DNA of 64,000 nucleotides from Glaciozyma antarctica PI12 (Eukaryota; Basidiomycota; Microbotryomycetes; Kriegeriales; Camptobasidiaceae): the NCBI GenBank assembly GCA_002917775.1, contig KZ627149.1, forward strand, positions 227,689 through 291,688, given 5' to 3'. This document shows, in pieces, positions 20,501 through 32,811 of the stretch (position 1 is the first letter of the stretch; each line of letters opens with the position of its first letter). Made by a program: the position numbers and the translations under genes. The notes beneath the pieces are model-generated. The model saw only the letters and a program-made list of their open reading frames with translations, had not been told where the DNA came from and ran no database searches.

Positions 20501-23500
20501 ACGAAGGAAGACGAGCTCGTCCGCTTGCTCGCAGAACGGGATCGCGTTCGTGCAGAGGAGTCGCGCCTTGCCCGCGAGGAGTCCCTTGGGGCCGAGAACT
20601 TGATCGAAGAGGTGGCGTCCGCTGTTCAAAAGCCTGATCAGCACTCGAGCGAGAAGCGACGACGAGAGGACGTACACATGAGCATCGACAGCGGAGAGCG
20701 GGTCGTCGAGGAGGTAGATATCGGCACGAGCGTAAACAGCCCTCGCGAGAGCCCTGCGCGAGGAGTCAGCGCCGAATTACCACACGCTCGAGGAAGAAGA
20801 CGTACACCCTAGCCTTCTGACCTCCCGAAAGACTGATTCCCTTCTCCCCGACCTCCGTCTGCAACCGCACCATCAGCCACTTCCCTCGCCCTCCAACCAA
20901 ACACGAAAGAACGCACCTGATCCCCCGCCGGCAAGATCGCCAGATCCTCCCTCAGCGCACACGCCTCGACAACGATATTATAAAACTCCTCATCCCACTC
21001 GTACCCAAACGTGATGTTGGTCCTCACAGTCCCTCCCATGATCCAAGGCTGCTGGTTGCAGAACGCGACCGATCCTCGAACAGTGACGCTCCCGTCCGTC
21101 TTGGTCATCTCGCCGAGGATGGCGGAGAGGAGGGAGGACTTGCCGGTTCCTACGCGGCCTACGACGGCTAGGAGTTCGCCTTTCTGCGAAGGTGGGGAGG
21201 TCAGGATTTGTGCGAAGGAGAGGGAGAGGGGACGGACTTTGAGGCTGAGGTTGATGTCGATGAGGTTGGGTTCGACGGAGGTAGAAGTCCATGAGAACTC
21301 GCCGTGCACGACGCTGACGAGCTCGTCGCCATCCTTGAGCTCGCGTTTGGGGATCTCGACGTTGACCGCTCCTTCCTGGAGTTCCTTTCCGCACAAGAAG
21401 TCGGTCAATCGATCGACCGAGACATACGCCTCGACGAGGGAGGAGAAGACGACAGGGAGGACGGCGAGGGGGAATCCGAGGAGGGAGAAGAGGGTGATGG
21501 CGGGGAAGACGATATCCGAGGTGAGGGGCTTGCCGCTGATGGTGGAGAAGAGGGCGAAGGAGGAGAAGGCGACAGCGAAGGGGGTGAAAGACCAGAGGAA
21601 ATTGGAAGACGACGAGAGGTAGCCCATCTTGCGGAGCATGACGAGCTCCTTGTTGTTTCGAACATCGAAGAGCTTGGCGGCGAACGAGTCCTCCCAGGCG
21701 TACTGCGCGCGTGAGAGTCAGCATGAGTCTACACGGCGAAAGAGAAGCGGCGCACGAGCTTGATGGAACGAATGTTGCTGAGGATCTCACTCATGATCGA
21801 AGTCCGCTGGTCCTTGTTCTTCATCTGCTGACGCTGAAGCTTGGTTTGGTACCTAGACACCGTACTCCGTCAGCCCACAACAACCCGGTTCCGAGCGAAA
21901 CCAGACTCACCTCGCAATAGCCGCCGTCAGCGGCATACTCGCCACCATCACCGCGACTCCCACGAGCATCGTCCACCCGAGCAGCTGATACAGCGAGATG
22001 AACGCGAGCGTGATCTGAAACAAGCCACTCCACGCGACCTGCCCATACGTGCACAACTCCTGAAGGCGCGTACTGTCCGTGCTCTGCAAGTTGACGATGT
22101 CCCCCGTCAAGCGACCGCCTCTCTCGTCGTTCGAGAGGACGAGAGACTTCTTGTAGATGAGGGAGATGAGGCCTGCTCGAACGCGCATACCGGTTTCGAA
22201 GACGCGGGCGAAGTAGCAGTGGAGGAGGAGCTGCGAAGGGGGTTAGTGCGCGGAGGAGGGGAGGAGGAGGGAGGACGAACGGTCTGGGTGACGGCGCAGA
22301 CAAACATGGAGCCTGAGATCACGTAGCCGTGGAAGGCTGGCTCTGGCGTGTCGGTGCGGTAGGTCCCGACAAAGAGGAGGAGCCTGCGAAAAAAGTGGCG
22401 CTCAGCCGTGCGCGAATCGGGACTCGCTGCGAGAGCGCACCTCCTCAAAAGCTGAGGCTGAGTGAACGACAAGCAATCTTGAAGGAACTGTAAAGAGAGG
22501 TGAGCACCCGTCCCTCGCTCGATCCGCAGCTCAACACACCTTGAAAACGGCCGCCGTAAAGAATGGTCCTCCGAAGCTTGCGACGAGAGCTCCAGTTAAG
22601 CTAGGGCGAGCCTTCTTGCCTCCAGGAGCAGCCTTCTCGTGCGCTTTGATGGCTTCACGACGCTTGGTCCAGTTCGCCTCGAGGCGAGATCCAAGAGCTT
22701 CGGCCGTATCGTCCGGCTATGTTTGATCAGCTCCTGCCGGGAAGTCAGGAGGAAAGCGAACACACGGGAAGCGACCACAGGTCCTCCTCGGCAAGGTACT
22801 TGGTCGAACCAGCCTTCATCCTGCCCGCACCTCATCAGCTTTCTCCCTCCTCCCTTCTCAGAAACGGCACTCACAACGGAGTCAACCACGAGAACGTAAG
22901 CCTCTCGAAGATGTTGGCCCTCAACCTCGGGCACTCCTTCTGCTCCCACTCTCCCTCCTCTCCTTCCTCCAACCGGATCGCTCCCTCCCGCGCAACCCCA
23001 GGCATCCAGCTCAACCAGCTCCTCCAAGTCATGCCATCCCACCCGTCTGGCCCGAGGAGCTCGATGCTGAAGAGGGTTGTGAAGAGGACGAGCTTGGTGG
23101 TGAGAAGGATGAAGAGGGCGAGGCGGAGAGGAGGGAGGGAGGAGATGGGAGAGAGGGAGAGGGTCGTTCGGAGGGAGATGAGGAGGGTGAAGATTGAGGT
23201 GAGCTCGAAGAAGAGGAGTGGCGTCGAGGAGTGGGCTGTAATGGCGTGAGAGATGGCGTGTAGAGTAAAGGCGAACAACTGTAGTCAAGACAAGGGTAAG
23301 CGGAGATAGGAAGCGGGGTCGAAAGAGCGTACGAAGGCGAGTAGAGAGATCACTCCAGCAGGGAAGCGGACGTCGTGCTCCAAGTTCTTCCCTTCCAGAG
23401 CCACACAGACGAGGTAAGCCACCTGAGCTCCCACCAACGCCGCTGCTGTCCCCTGCACGGCCGAAAAAGTCGATGCTTAGCAACCCCCTCCGAACCTTCC

Positions 23501-23736
23501 TTCGTCCTGCACAAACGTACCAGCTTGACGACGTACGCCGATCGTCCCCCCTGCTCAGGTCGTTCACCATTCTTGAACCGCCGAAGGAGCTTGGGGAAGC
23601 TGAGCCCGCCTGCGATCGAGAGAGGGAGGATGGGGAGGAGTTGGACGACGGTCGCTTCGAAGCAAGGAGTGAAATCCCAGTGCTCTTCTGAGAAAGGGTA
23701 GTCGCTACAGACTGGGTTCCACCAGGACTGAGCCAT
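17548..23736 (-). CDS. ABCC (MRP-type) transporter with TMD0, Ycf1/Bpt1-like
   Basis: ATP-driven exporter of glutathione conjugates or bile-pigment-like anions, expected at the vacuolar membrane. It starts [20 protein letters not shown] (ATG 23736), with the DFTPCFE motif of TMD0. L0 linker, then TMD1 ([39 protein letters not shown]). NBD1: Walker [15 protein letters not shown], signature [17 protein letters not shown], Walker [13 protein letters not shown]. An acidic/Ser linker follows, then TMD2 ([17 protein letters not shown]). NBD2: [47 protein letters not shown] and the H-loop FVIAHRLNT. The C-terminus is Ser/Gly-rich, ending RTPAAKD. Roughly 1,500 residues, more than 20 introns, clean frame. 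The substrate is inferred from the family. Confidence 0.93.
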
Positions 23737-23849
23737 CTTGAGAGCGGCGGAGGTGTCGAAGGAGGGGAAAGGGGCAGGCGCGCGCCCCCGGAGAAATTGA
23801 AACTCGCCGGGCAGGACGTTCCCCTCCCTCCGCCTTCGCAAGCTTCGGT

Positions 23850-25532
23850 CTACAACTCTTTGCAGAACGTTCTACCTCGCTCGACCTGAATTCTGCACAG
23901 CCTCGGCTCCAACGCACTCGCGACCCCACTCGCCACCAAGATCCCCAGCGTGTCCGCGAACCCGACACTCGCAATCCTGAACTCCCTCTCCCTCTCTCTC
24001 CTCCCTTTATCCTTCCCCTCTCCTTCCTCCTCGTCATCCAACCCCAACCTGTAGAACACATTCACGTACGCCAATCCCCCACACAATCCCTCGAGCGAGA
24101 TGAGGAAGACGACGACGACGATCGCTCCGTTCTCCCCGAAAGTGCTCGAGAGGACGCCGGTGGAGGCTTCGTAGGAAGTGAGGAAGAGGAGGCAGAGTTG
24201 GAAGAGAGTAGGGAGAGGGAGGAGGGAGCGGGGCAGGGGTGGAAGGCGGAAGATGGAGAGGGATGAACGGCTGAGGAAGACGAAGGTTTGATAGACGAGT
24301 TGCCAGAGTCTGCGAGGGGGGTTAGAGGAGTAGAGAATGGAGAGTGGAAGGACGAACGGGTAGTAGTCGCGAAGGGTCTTGATGATTGCGGCGAGGAAAG
24401 GAGCCGTAGCTGGGTCGGGAATGGCGTAGAGCAGAACCGGAGCGACACCACTATTGATCGTGTACTCTGCGCACCTCAAGATCAGCTCGGCTCTCGTCAG
24501 GTAAAAGGATAACAAACCGGCCAGGTAGACGAGGAACAACGGCGTCATATACCTCACGACGAGCGGTCTCGCCAGCGCCAACTTCTCCCTCCTCGTCAAA
24601 TGCGCCGTCTTCGCCTCCTTCAACGGAATTGCCCTCGGCCCCAACGCCTGCGTCACCAACCCGCTCTCAACCGTCGGAATCATCTCGTTGTCCTCCGACT
24701 CCTCGCCGTCGCTATCGAGGAGAGGGACCGCTGCGTACGCATCGCGAGGAGTGGCGAAGGCTGCTGGAGGGGGAAGGAGGAGGAAGTAGGTGACCGGCAT
24801 GCATAGCGGCAATCCCTGTTCAACCAAATCAGTTCTGTCCGCGCTACGAATCCGTACCACTCACCGAGCAAATGAGCAGCCCAGCCCGCACCCCCAGCCC
24901 ACGCAACATCCACCACAGTCCCGCTCCTACTAACCCCGCCGCTCCCGTCCCACTTGCAAACCACCCAACCGCCACTCCTCCCAGATCCACGGGCGTATCG
25001 AGCGAGCCATACACGGTCGAGAGCTGCAGGTAGGTCATCTCCCCTAGTCCCGAGGAAAAGGAGGCGATGGCGATCCCTGCTAGCCGGGGGAAGAGGGTGG
25101 CGGAGGTGGCTACGACCTGTGGAGCGGTTAGCTGATGCGCTGTGAGAGCGGGGAGGGCGTACGAGGATCCCTAGGAAGGATAGGGCGGAGCAACTCATGA
25201 TCCGGCGGCCGTACCTCACCTCTCCCTGCGTGAACGATCAGCTCCCCTCGCCCAGTCTACCGCACCCACTTTCACGCACTTTCACCAGGTATGGCCACCC
25301 GACCTTGACCAGCAGAGCGGGCGCAATGTTGACAGCCAGGATAACCCCCTGCGGACCATCAGCTCCCCTTCCTCTCCCCTCCTCCCGCGCGTACCTTGGG
25401 CGTCGAAGCCGCCACCAGATCCAGTGCAGCGCTGAGAATGACGACGTAGAGGACATTGTTGAGCAGCCCCAAAAGGAAGAAAGAGCTTGCGAAGGGGGCG
25501 CGATGAGGAGGAGGGCGCGAGTCGGTATCCAT
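23850..25532 (-). CDS. BTN1: CLN3/battenin homologue (Btn1)
   Basis: Multi-pass vacuolar/lysosomal membrane protein; loss of the human orthologue causes juvenile Batten disease. Proposed start [14 protein letters not shown] (ATG 25532); an in-frame ATG at 25577 sits next to a likely splice acceptor and is less favoured. [20 protein letters not shown] is the conserved first membrane segment. Then [68 protein letters not shown], a loop with acidic residues, [31 protein letters not shown] and [17 protein letters not shown]; it ends RGRTFCKEL. About 480 residues. The stop is only 113 bp upstream of the ABCC start on the same strand. Confidence 0.9.
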
Positions 25533-25733
25533 GGGATTGGAGAGCTGGGGTGGAGGATAGCTAGTCCTCTGCTGCATCAGCTCGAGGCATAGGAAGGCGA
25601 GTTGTGGGTCGTTGGGCAACCAGAGAGGAGCCGGCACGCTCGGCAGCAGTGCTAGCAGTGGCAGCGGGCGAATCCAACGCCGCTCACGCGCTAGAGCTCT
25701 CTTGCCCTCCTACCACACCCCTCTGCTCTGGAG

Positions 25734-27818
25734 ATGGCGGATGCACAGCCCTCAGCTACCTCGTACGACGATCTCGCAGCGCTGTACCGCCAACAAGTCC
25801 TCGAAAAGCTCCCTCCCTCCGCACGACTCTCCCCCGCATTCTTGGCGGGTTACCCGCTCGGTTCGGACGTCTCCAAGGTCCCTGAGACGTGCGGCGTACT
25901 CAGCGAGCGGCAGATTAAGATCACGAACAAGGACGCGACGGAAATCGTGCGATCTATCGCAGCGGGGGAACTCACGGCGGAGGAGGTCACGCTCGCTTTT
26001 GGCTTGAGGGCCGCTTTGGCGCACCAGCTTGTGCGTAGGCCGTTGTTCGGCGGCGAAGTGGAGCTCATTTTGTTGGCAGACGACTTGCTTGACCGACTTC
26101 TTCTTGGACGAGGCGCTGGAGCAAGCGAGGAAGCTGGATCAGCACTTCGCAGCGACGGGCCAGGTCGTCGGACCTCTCCACGGGCTTCCTATCTCGCTCA
26201 AGGTCAGTTGCATCCTCCAAACTGTCCGATCTACGCTCACATCTCCTCCAATTCGCAGGACCAAGTCACTATCAAAGGCCACATCACCTCCTGCAGTTTC
26301 CTCGCCCTTCACCACTCCACCCCTCCCTCGCCTACCGACTCCCACCTCGTTCGAATCCTCTCCGCCGCCGGCGCGATCTTCTACTGCCACACCACCCTCC
26401 CTCAAACCATCATGCAGTACGTATTCCTCCCCCGTCTCCTCTTCCTCGCTGACCGATTTTCGGCAGCCTCGAATGCGAGAGCTTCTGGGGCCGCACTCTA
26501 AACCCTTTCAACACCTCCCTCGCGCCCGGCGGTAGTTCAGGTGGCGAAGGAGCTCTCCTCGGTATGCGCGGTAGCCCACTCGGGATAGGCAGTACGTCCT
26601 CCTTCTCTCGCGCTCTCCCTCTCTAACGCCCCGCCACAGCCGATATTGGCGGAAGTGTTCGAAGCCCGGCGGCGAATTGCGGACTGTACGGGTACCGCGC
26701 AACGGCGCAGCGGGTCCCGAATGGAGGCGTCAAGACGTACGTCCCAGGCCGGGACAGTATCATGGGCGTGCCAGGCCCGATGGCGCATTCCCTCAGGGAT
26801 ATCGAGCTCTTCCTCTCTGTCGTCATGGGGGAGGAAGCGAAGCCTTGGGTGTCTGATCCGGCGTTGTTGGAGTTATCGTGGGGGATTGGCAGGAGGGGGG
26901 AATGGGAGGAGGGTGAGAGGAAGTTGAGAGTCGGGGTGATGAGGTGTGATGGGGAGGTGAGGCCGCTGAAGCCGATGGAGAGGGCGGTGGAGAGTGTGGT
27001 GAAGAAGTTGGTGGAGTCGGGCGAGGTGGAGGTGGTGGATTTCGTGCCGTGGAAGACGAGGGAGGGGTGGGAGCTTGCGAGGAAGTTGGTGAGTGCGTTT
27101 CGCGAGGTTCGCAGGCTCGCTGCCGAGGCTTATCTTTTCGATTTCAGTACTTTGTCGACGGCGGGAAGCGGATTCGGAACCTCCTCGAAGAAGTCGGCGA
27201 GCCTATCCACCCTCTCTCAGAGTGGCTCCTCGACGAGGCTGGAGAGCCCGTTCGAGAGGCCTCCGACATTCATCATTTGTGGGAGGTGCGTCTCTCCCCT
27301 TCCCTCCTCGACGCCTGACTAATAGCGCTTTACGCAGATCAACATGGAGCGAGACGCCTTCCGCGCCGGCTTCGCAGCGCACTGGAACTCGCAAGGCGTC
27401 GACGTCGTCCTCACCCCCGCCGCCCCAGGTCCAGCGCCAAAGCACGGAGAATCGAAATGGTGGGCGTACGTACTTTCTCCTTTGCGAGAGAACCACCTCT
27501 GATCCGAAGACTCGCAGATACACCTCGCACTGGAACGTCGTCGATTATCCTGCCGTCGCAATCCGTACCGGCCTCGTCGTCGATCCCACTCTCGACAGCG
27601 ATGCAGGCGCGGGACCGTTCCTCAGCGCCGACGACGAGGTCTTGCACAAGGATTGTGCGTACGACGAGTCCTTCTTCTATCAGCGTGCTGATATGGCTGG
27701 TGCAGATGATGTACGGGATTACGAGAACGCTCCTCTCGCGGTCCAGTTCGTCGCGAGGAGGTACCACGACGAAGAGCTTATGGCGGCCGTTCGTCTCGTC
27801 GAATCTATCATGGCGTAG
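25734..27818 (+). CDS. Amidase-signature family hydrolase
   Basis: Ser-cisSer-Lys amidase, related to fungal acetamidase and fatty-acid amide hydrolase; the substrate is unknown. It starts MADAQPSATSYDDLAALYRQ (ATG 25734). Catalytic Lys in GPLHGLPISLKDQV, first Ser in LAPGGSSGGEGALLGMRG, second Ser in GTDIGGSVRSPAANCGLYG (spliced over an intron at 26591). Then VKTYVPGRDSIMGVPGPM, YFVDGGKRIRNLLEEVGEP, VDVVLTPAAPGPAPKHGES, WNVVDYPAVAIRTGLVVDP, and the end DEELMAAVRLVESIMA. About 570 residues, about nine introns, all key residues present, clean frame. No signal peptide seen. Confidence 0.92.
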
Positions 27819-28111
27819 ATGCTCCAGTAAAGCGGATCTTGTAGAATATTGAAGTGCGCCCTCGTTGCGCGTTTCGCAAATCGTCGTCTCGCTCGCGTCG
27901 CCCTCTCCTCTCCTCGAGCAGATTCGGACAGAGAGATGAAATCGACCTGAGATCGTAATGCAGAAGAAGCGAGGTGGAATGTACTAATGTGGAGAAGGGA
28001 ATGCAAGCGAGGGGGATGCAGAAACGATGGGGGAGTAACCAGAGGGGGAGGAGGGATACCTAAACGAGAGCGAGAACGAGAGAGCTATACCTACATGAAC
28101 CAAACGAAGCC

Positions 28112-29309
28112 CTAGAGCTCCTCCTCATCCTCCATCATCCCGACTTGCACCTCCCTCCACCCTACCACCCACCCGACCTCCTTCCTCATCCTCTCCCTAA
28201 CCCCCTCGAGCGCCTTCTTCGCGCTCCCCTCCCTCCGTCCCGCGATCCCAACGCCAGGACTATCGACGCACAGCTCGTCAAGTCTCGCGAACCACCCGCG
28301 CAGCATGCCGGCGCTGATGATCTTGCCTTCCTGGTTGATGGCGGTCGAGAGGCGCGTGAGGAAGATGTGCCAGGCGTTGAGGATGTAAGGGAGGAGATGG
28401 GTATCGAGTGGGGAAGGTGAAGGGGGGAGAACGACTTCGAGTCGACGGAGGGAGGAGGAGAGGGCGTGGAGGAGGGCGAAGGTCGTCGAAGGGTGGTGAG
28501 ATTCGTCGGAGGCGAGGTGGACGGGGAGGACGGCGGGGCAGAAGGAGGTGAGGAAGGTCTTGCTTTCCGTCACGTAGGTTTCGAGAGGGATGCGGACGCG
28601 GCCCCAGATGTAGGGGTCGCGGAGGGAGAGACCGGTGGGGAGGGAGACGACGACGGCGCGTTCGAGAGTGGCGAGGGCGGTGAGGGTCGTCGTCAGTGAC
28701 GGTGGAGGGAAGAGGGCTTGGATCGTGGTTCGCAAGGCGGGGTTGGTGGTGATGAGAGAGGTGAGGATAGTGAGGAGCGAGTCCTTGGGAAGGGAAGCTG
28801 CGTCGTCGGAGTCAGTTGCTGATCGATCCCGAGTTCGCGGGCGAGAGAGAGGAAGACTCACCCAGCGCTTTCCCCAGATCCGCTCCATCCTTAGCCGTAG
28901 GTCCACCAGGCAGGAACGTTCTGTCCTCCTCTGCCCCCATCTGCGCTTCTCCCACGCGCATCTTCTTGCCCCTCCCTCCTGCCGACGCCGCGCGTTCCTC
29001 CATGCCGTCTTCACTCTCGGGAGTCTCGCTCCTCCTCCGTCGCCTTCCTGCATTGGGCACTACAGGCACAGGGCTACTCCGTGCAGGACTCGGCGAACCC
29101 CATCCGTTGGAACGCCAGCCGCCGACGGGAGTTTGAGGGGTCGATGAGCCCCAAGAGGTCGATGCGCCGAGGCCGAACCCGTGGGCGAGGGAGGAGGGTT
29201 GAGCTGGAGGTTGTCCGAATGGAACTGTGTGGGTTGGCGCTGGTTGCTGGTGTGCAGCGTGAGGGTGTTGAGGGGAGAGAGTGGCGAGGGGCTGGGGATG
29301 GTACTGCAT
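28112..29309 (-). CDS. STS1: Nuclear proteasome tether Cut8/Sts1
   Basis: Anchors proteasomes to the nucleus (Cut8 in fission yeast, Sts1 in budding yeast). It starts MQYHPQPLATLSPQHPH (ATG 29309) with a His/Pro/Ser-rich N-terminus and a basic patch GRRRRRSETPES that could serve as a nuclear localisation signal. The core begins LPKDSLLTILTSLITTNPAL and continues ALFPPPSLTTTLTALATLER, SLRDPYIWGRVRIPLETYV, HPSTTFALLHALSSSLRRLE, YILNAWHIFLTRLSTAIN and EGKIISAGMLRGWFARLDEL. It ends VGMMEDEEEL. One intron (28800-28860). About 375 residues. The family order is convincing. Confidence 0.85.
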
Positions 29310-29574
29310 CTTCGTTTCCGGTGATTCGCAGTCGTCGTCGTCGGGCTTTGCTGGTGTTCTGGAGTTCGCTTGAGCTCGACGGTGTGGTCTAAGGGTGGTC
29401 TAAGGGTGGAGGAGGGGGAGGGGGAAGGGGGTAAGAAGGCGACGGCGGCGTAAGCGGCGAGAACGAGCTCGAGTCTGAGGCCTGAGGGGGGAACCTCGCT
29501 AGCGAACCTTGATCCCGACGATTGACTCCCTTCCGCCTTCCCTCCGCCTTCTCCCACCGCCATAAGGAGGAACG

Positions 29575-31782
29575 ATGAAGCCTAGCACTTCTTACAGAGA
29601 ACGAGAGCGTGAGTCGGCTTCAGCTACCCTCGAGGAGAACCAAGCTAACGTTGCTCTCGGTCGACCCAGTCTACGCTCCAGCTGGCGGCCCTCCTCCCCA
29701 CCCTCAGCAGCCATCTCAGCACCACCACCACCATCCTCTGCCTCAACACCACCACCACGTCCACCACCCGGCGCCGCACCAGCACCAAGCCCACACGACG
29801 CATCACCACCACCACCCTCGACCCGCTGCACCTCCCCAGTCCCAACAACAGCAGCACAACCCTCCCTCGTTTGGTGGCGCAGGGTTTAAGCACGAGGGAG
29901 GCGCGTTTGGTGGAAGCGAGTTCCCACCTTTTGGCGCACCGCCGTATGGCTACCCCCAGTACGCCAGCTCGGAGCAGGCCCGCCTCGAGCAAACCCGCAT
30001 GGAGCTAGCTCAGCAAGTCCAGCAACAAGCGGCGAGTGTGGCAGCTCAGAACGCTCTTCCTCCACGAGTTCCTCTCGCCGATCGAGACGTCTTCATGCTG
30101 TGCGTTCCGCGCTCTCGTTCTCCTTTGATCCCAGCTGACGCCGCCCGCACCAGCTTCCTCCCCTCCCAGGATCTACCAACCTACTACGATCCTTCCTCCG
30201 ACTCGGACGGCTCCTCCTCCGACACCTCCTCCTGCTCCAACCCCCCACCTCCCCTCACCACGAACCGAGGCCACAAGCTCTCCCGTACAGCGATCCACGT
30301 CCGACGCGGCCGACTCGGCTCATACCCCCACACCGACTCTGGCTTCACCGCCTCCAAGCGACGCAAGACCGCTCTAGCGGGGTATCTTCCCCTCGGCGCT
30401 GGGTTCGACGTTGCGCCCAACCTCCACCTCCTTCATCCCAAAGCCGCCGGACCTGCACTCGCTATCCTCCCTCCCCCGCCTCAAACCCCTCTCGACCTCC
30501 TCCTCAGTAACGCAGTGCAGTACACGCTCGGAGCGAAGAATAGGACGCTCGATACGCTCGCGATGAGTGCGACGGGGTTGATAGAGCAGGAGGGACCGTT
30601 GGTCGGTGCGCTGAGTCGAGTGTGTGCGGGGCTGAGAGGGGAGGGGTACGAGTGGAGGTGGGAGGGGGACGAGGAGGTTATGAGGAAGAGGGAGGAGGAG
30701 AGGGAGGAGGAGAGGAGGGAGGAGGAGGAGATTGAGAGGAAGAGGAGGGAGAAGGAGAGGGAGAGGGATGAGAGGAGGGAGGAGGAGAGGGTGAGGAGGG
30801 AAGAAGAGGAGGAGAAGAAGAGGGTGGAGGAGGAGAAGAAGAGGGTGGAGGAGGAGGAGAGGGAGGCGGCGGAGAAAGAGGCGAAGAGGATCAAGGAGGA
30901 GGAAGAGGCGGCGATTGCTGCTGCTGCTGCCGAAGCTGCTACCCTCGAGGCGGCTGCTGCGAAGGCCTCCGTTGAGGCCGCGGAATCCAGCGTGGTCGAG
31001 GACGCTGTCGCCGTCGCCCCGGTCGATCCTCTCCTTCCCGCCGACTCGGACGACCCGAACGCCGCCGTCGCCCCTCTCCTCGACGCAGACCCCACCGCAA
31101 TGGATACGACTTCCGACCTCCCTCCCCTCCCCCTCGACTCTCTCCCCGCTCTCCCTTTCGACGCCCTCCCCGCCCTCCCCGCCCTCCTCGCCCTCCCCGG
31201 CTCTCCCTCACAAGACCCCGAAGCCGACGACGACTCCTCCCACGAAGAGCCCACCCGCCGTCGATCAGGCCGCGTCGCCTCTCGTACCGACAACTCTCGT
31301 CACCGCTCTTCCTCCGAATCCTCCGACGCGTCCGAAGTCGCGCCTGTGCGGCACGAGTTATCGGCGTCGAGGGCGGCGGAGGAGGAGATGCCCGAGTATG
31401 CGAAGAGGCTTGTTGATCCGGAGGTGTATGTCAGGAGCTTGTTTGTGAGCAGGGAGAGCGTCGAGATGCCGGTCGCGTTGCAGGGTGGGCCGGCGGGGTC
31501 GACGGCGACGGATTTGTTGAGCCCGAACGAGCAAGAGGTCATGGTGCATGATTGCCTTACGTACGTTCTTTCTTCCTCTCGTCGTTGATGTGAAGAGGCT
31601 GATTGCTGAGCAGGGACTTGCATCGCTTTTTGGCGGATTCGTTGGAGTACCGCACGAGGTTGGCGGAGATTAGGGATGGGGTGCTAGGGGTCGAGAGGAG
31701 GAGGAAGGGGATGTGGAAGGTCGTTAGGATGGTAGCGGCGGACTGGTTGGACGAGGAGGCGCAGGCGCAGGAGAACGAGTGA
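29575..31782 (+). CDS. Low-complexity nuclear protein, possible Rxt2-like Rpd3L subunit
   Basis: Exon 1 is MKPSTSYRERE (ATG 29575); an intron with donor at 29609 leads to LYAPAGGPPPHPQ and a His/Pro/Gln-rich stretch. After a second intron (30100-30154) comes FLPSQDLPTYYDPSSDSDG, then TTNRGHKLSRTAIHVRRGRL and KRRKTALAGYLPLGAGFDVA, followed by LDLLLSNAVQYTLGAKN and GLIEQEGPLVGALSRVCAGL. About 75 residues of Glu/Arg-rich charged helix follow (from 30670), an Ala/Pro/Leu-rich region, and a conserved-looking tail ending DEEAQAQENE. The RxxRxGxL...ALAGYLPLG block and its spacing suggest the Rxt2 family of histone deacetylase complexes, but I am not sure. About 690 residues. Confidence 0.6.
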
Positions 31783-31829
31783 GGGGTGTAGCAGGGTTGT
31801 TCCATCTGTATTTGCCATGGGTATCTTTT

Positions 31830-32690
31830 CTACGCGCGCTCGATCTTGGACTCGAATTCCATCACGCTCACGGGCTGACCGCTCTGTCGTCGGAGAATCA
31901 TCAGCGTCGGCAGGGCGGAGTAGAGAAGGAGCGCACCTTCTCGTCGTAGTCGGTCCATCCGTCGGGCTCCTCGAGGCTCAGCTCGACCTCTCCAAAGGGG
32001 GCGTTGCTCTCGCTTCCCTTGCACGACCACACGCCCTGCTCGTTCGTCAGGCGACTGTGAGAAGCGACGGAGAGGAGCAAGCGAACCTTGGGATCGAACT
32101 CGAGGATCTCACAACCCCTGCACTCGAGCACAGCGAGGGCGCCGTACTCCTGTCCCTCGGACTGCTCAAGCGTGTAAACCGCCTTGGAGCGATCGATCGA
32201 GCTGTCAAAGTCTGCTCTTCGTTAGCCTGATTCTGAGAGGGAGGCAGGGAACGCACTGATGGAGGACTCGCGCTTGCAGAGCGTGCACTTCCACACAAAG
32301 TTGGCTTCTCCACGAGAACCACTCATGGGGCGCGTATCCTGTAGCGCGTGGTTAGGAGGGGTCGCTTTTGAGGAGGTGGGGAGAGCTCACGGTGGCGTCG
32401 ATACCGATCCAGTTGGGGTGCTCCTCGTGGCACGATAGGCACTTGATCTTAAACATCCTTTGCCGCGCACGCGGTCAGTAGAGCAGATGAGAGAAGTGGA
32501 GGAAGCGCACCAGTTGAAATCATCGCCGATGGGCTGTGGGAGGTTTAGTGAGGCCACGTCGAGGCGGGGAGGAACGCACCTGGAGGTCGGTGCAGTTCTC
32601 TAGCGTCGCCTTGATCGAGACCTTGAGTTTCTGCACTCGAGCAGGTTAGAACAAGCTGCTGAAACGAGCAGGAACGAGACGTGCGCCCAT
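31830..32690 (-). CDS. CXXC zinc-binding protein, UPF0587/CZIB family
   Basis: Small zinc protein conserved from yeast (YCR090C) to human (C1orf123); molecular role poorly known. Spliced N-terminus MGKLKVSIKATLENCTDLQP, then FNWMFKIKCLSCHEEHPNW (first C-x-x-C), SRGEANFVWKCTLCKRESS (second C-x-x-C), VLECRGCEILEFDPK, GVWSCKGSES, GEVELSLEEPDGWTDYDEK and the end VMEFESKIERA. About 175 residues. The first exon is only ATGGGC (32690-32685) and requires a GC-AG intron, described separately. A 51-nt intron after DPK (donor near 32089) is a multiple of three without a stop. Confidence 0.88.
32631..32684 (-). other. GC-AG intron in the CZIB-family gene
   Basis: The donor is GCACGT, which equals the common local donor GTACGT with T changed to C; the acceptor is TGCAG with a CTAAC branch 14 nt upstream. 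Length 54 nt, phase 0. Splicing gives MGKLKVSIKATLENC, which matches the family start; no GT donor gives that frame. Confidence 0.7.
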
Positions 32691-32811
32691 GATGAAGCAG
32701 AAGAGGTGCCGAGGAGGAGGAAGAGACTCGAGAGGGGTCGCGGCGAAGTTTTTCGTGGTTCGTCTCCTCCCTCAACGCGCGCACAGCCCGCTCTGCTTGG
32801 TGCCAGGAAAG
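32691..32811. promoter_or_regulatory. Bidirectional promoter, CZIB gene and METTL21-like gene
   Basis: Only 121 bases separate the two divergent ATGs (32690 minus, 32812 plus). The segment contains a run of GAGGAGG-type purines. No TATA box is evident. Confidence 0.5.

Noticed and set aside
30481-31293. Long minus-strand Ser/Leu-rich frame
   Set aside because: It is the antisense of the Glu/Arg purine tract in the Rxt2-like candidate; the composition explains the open frame.
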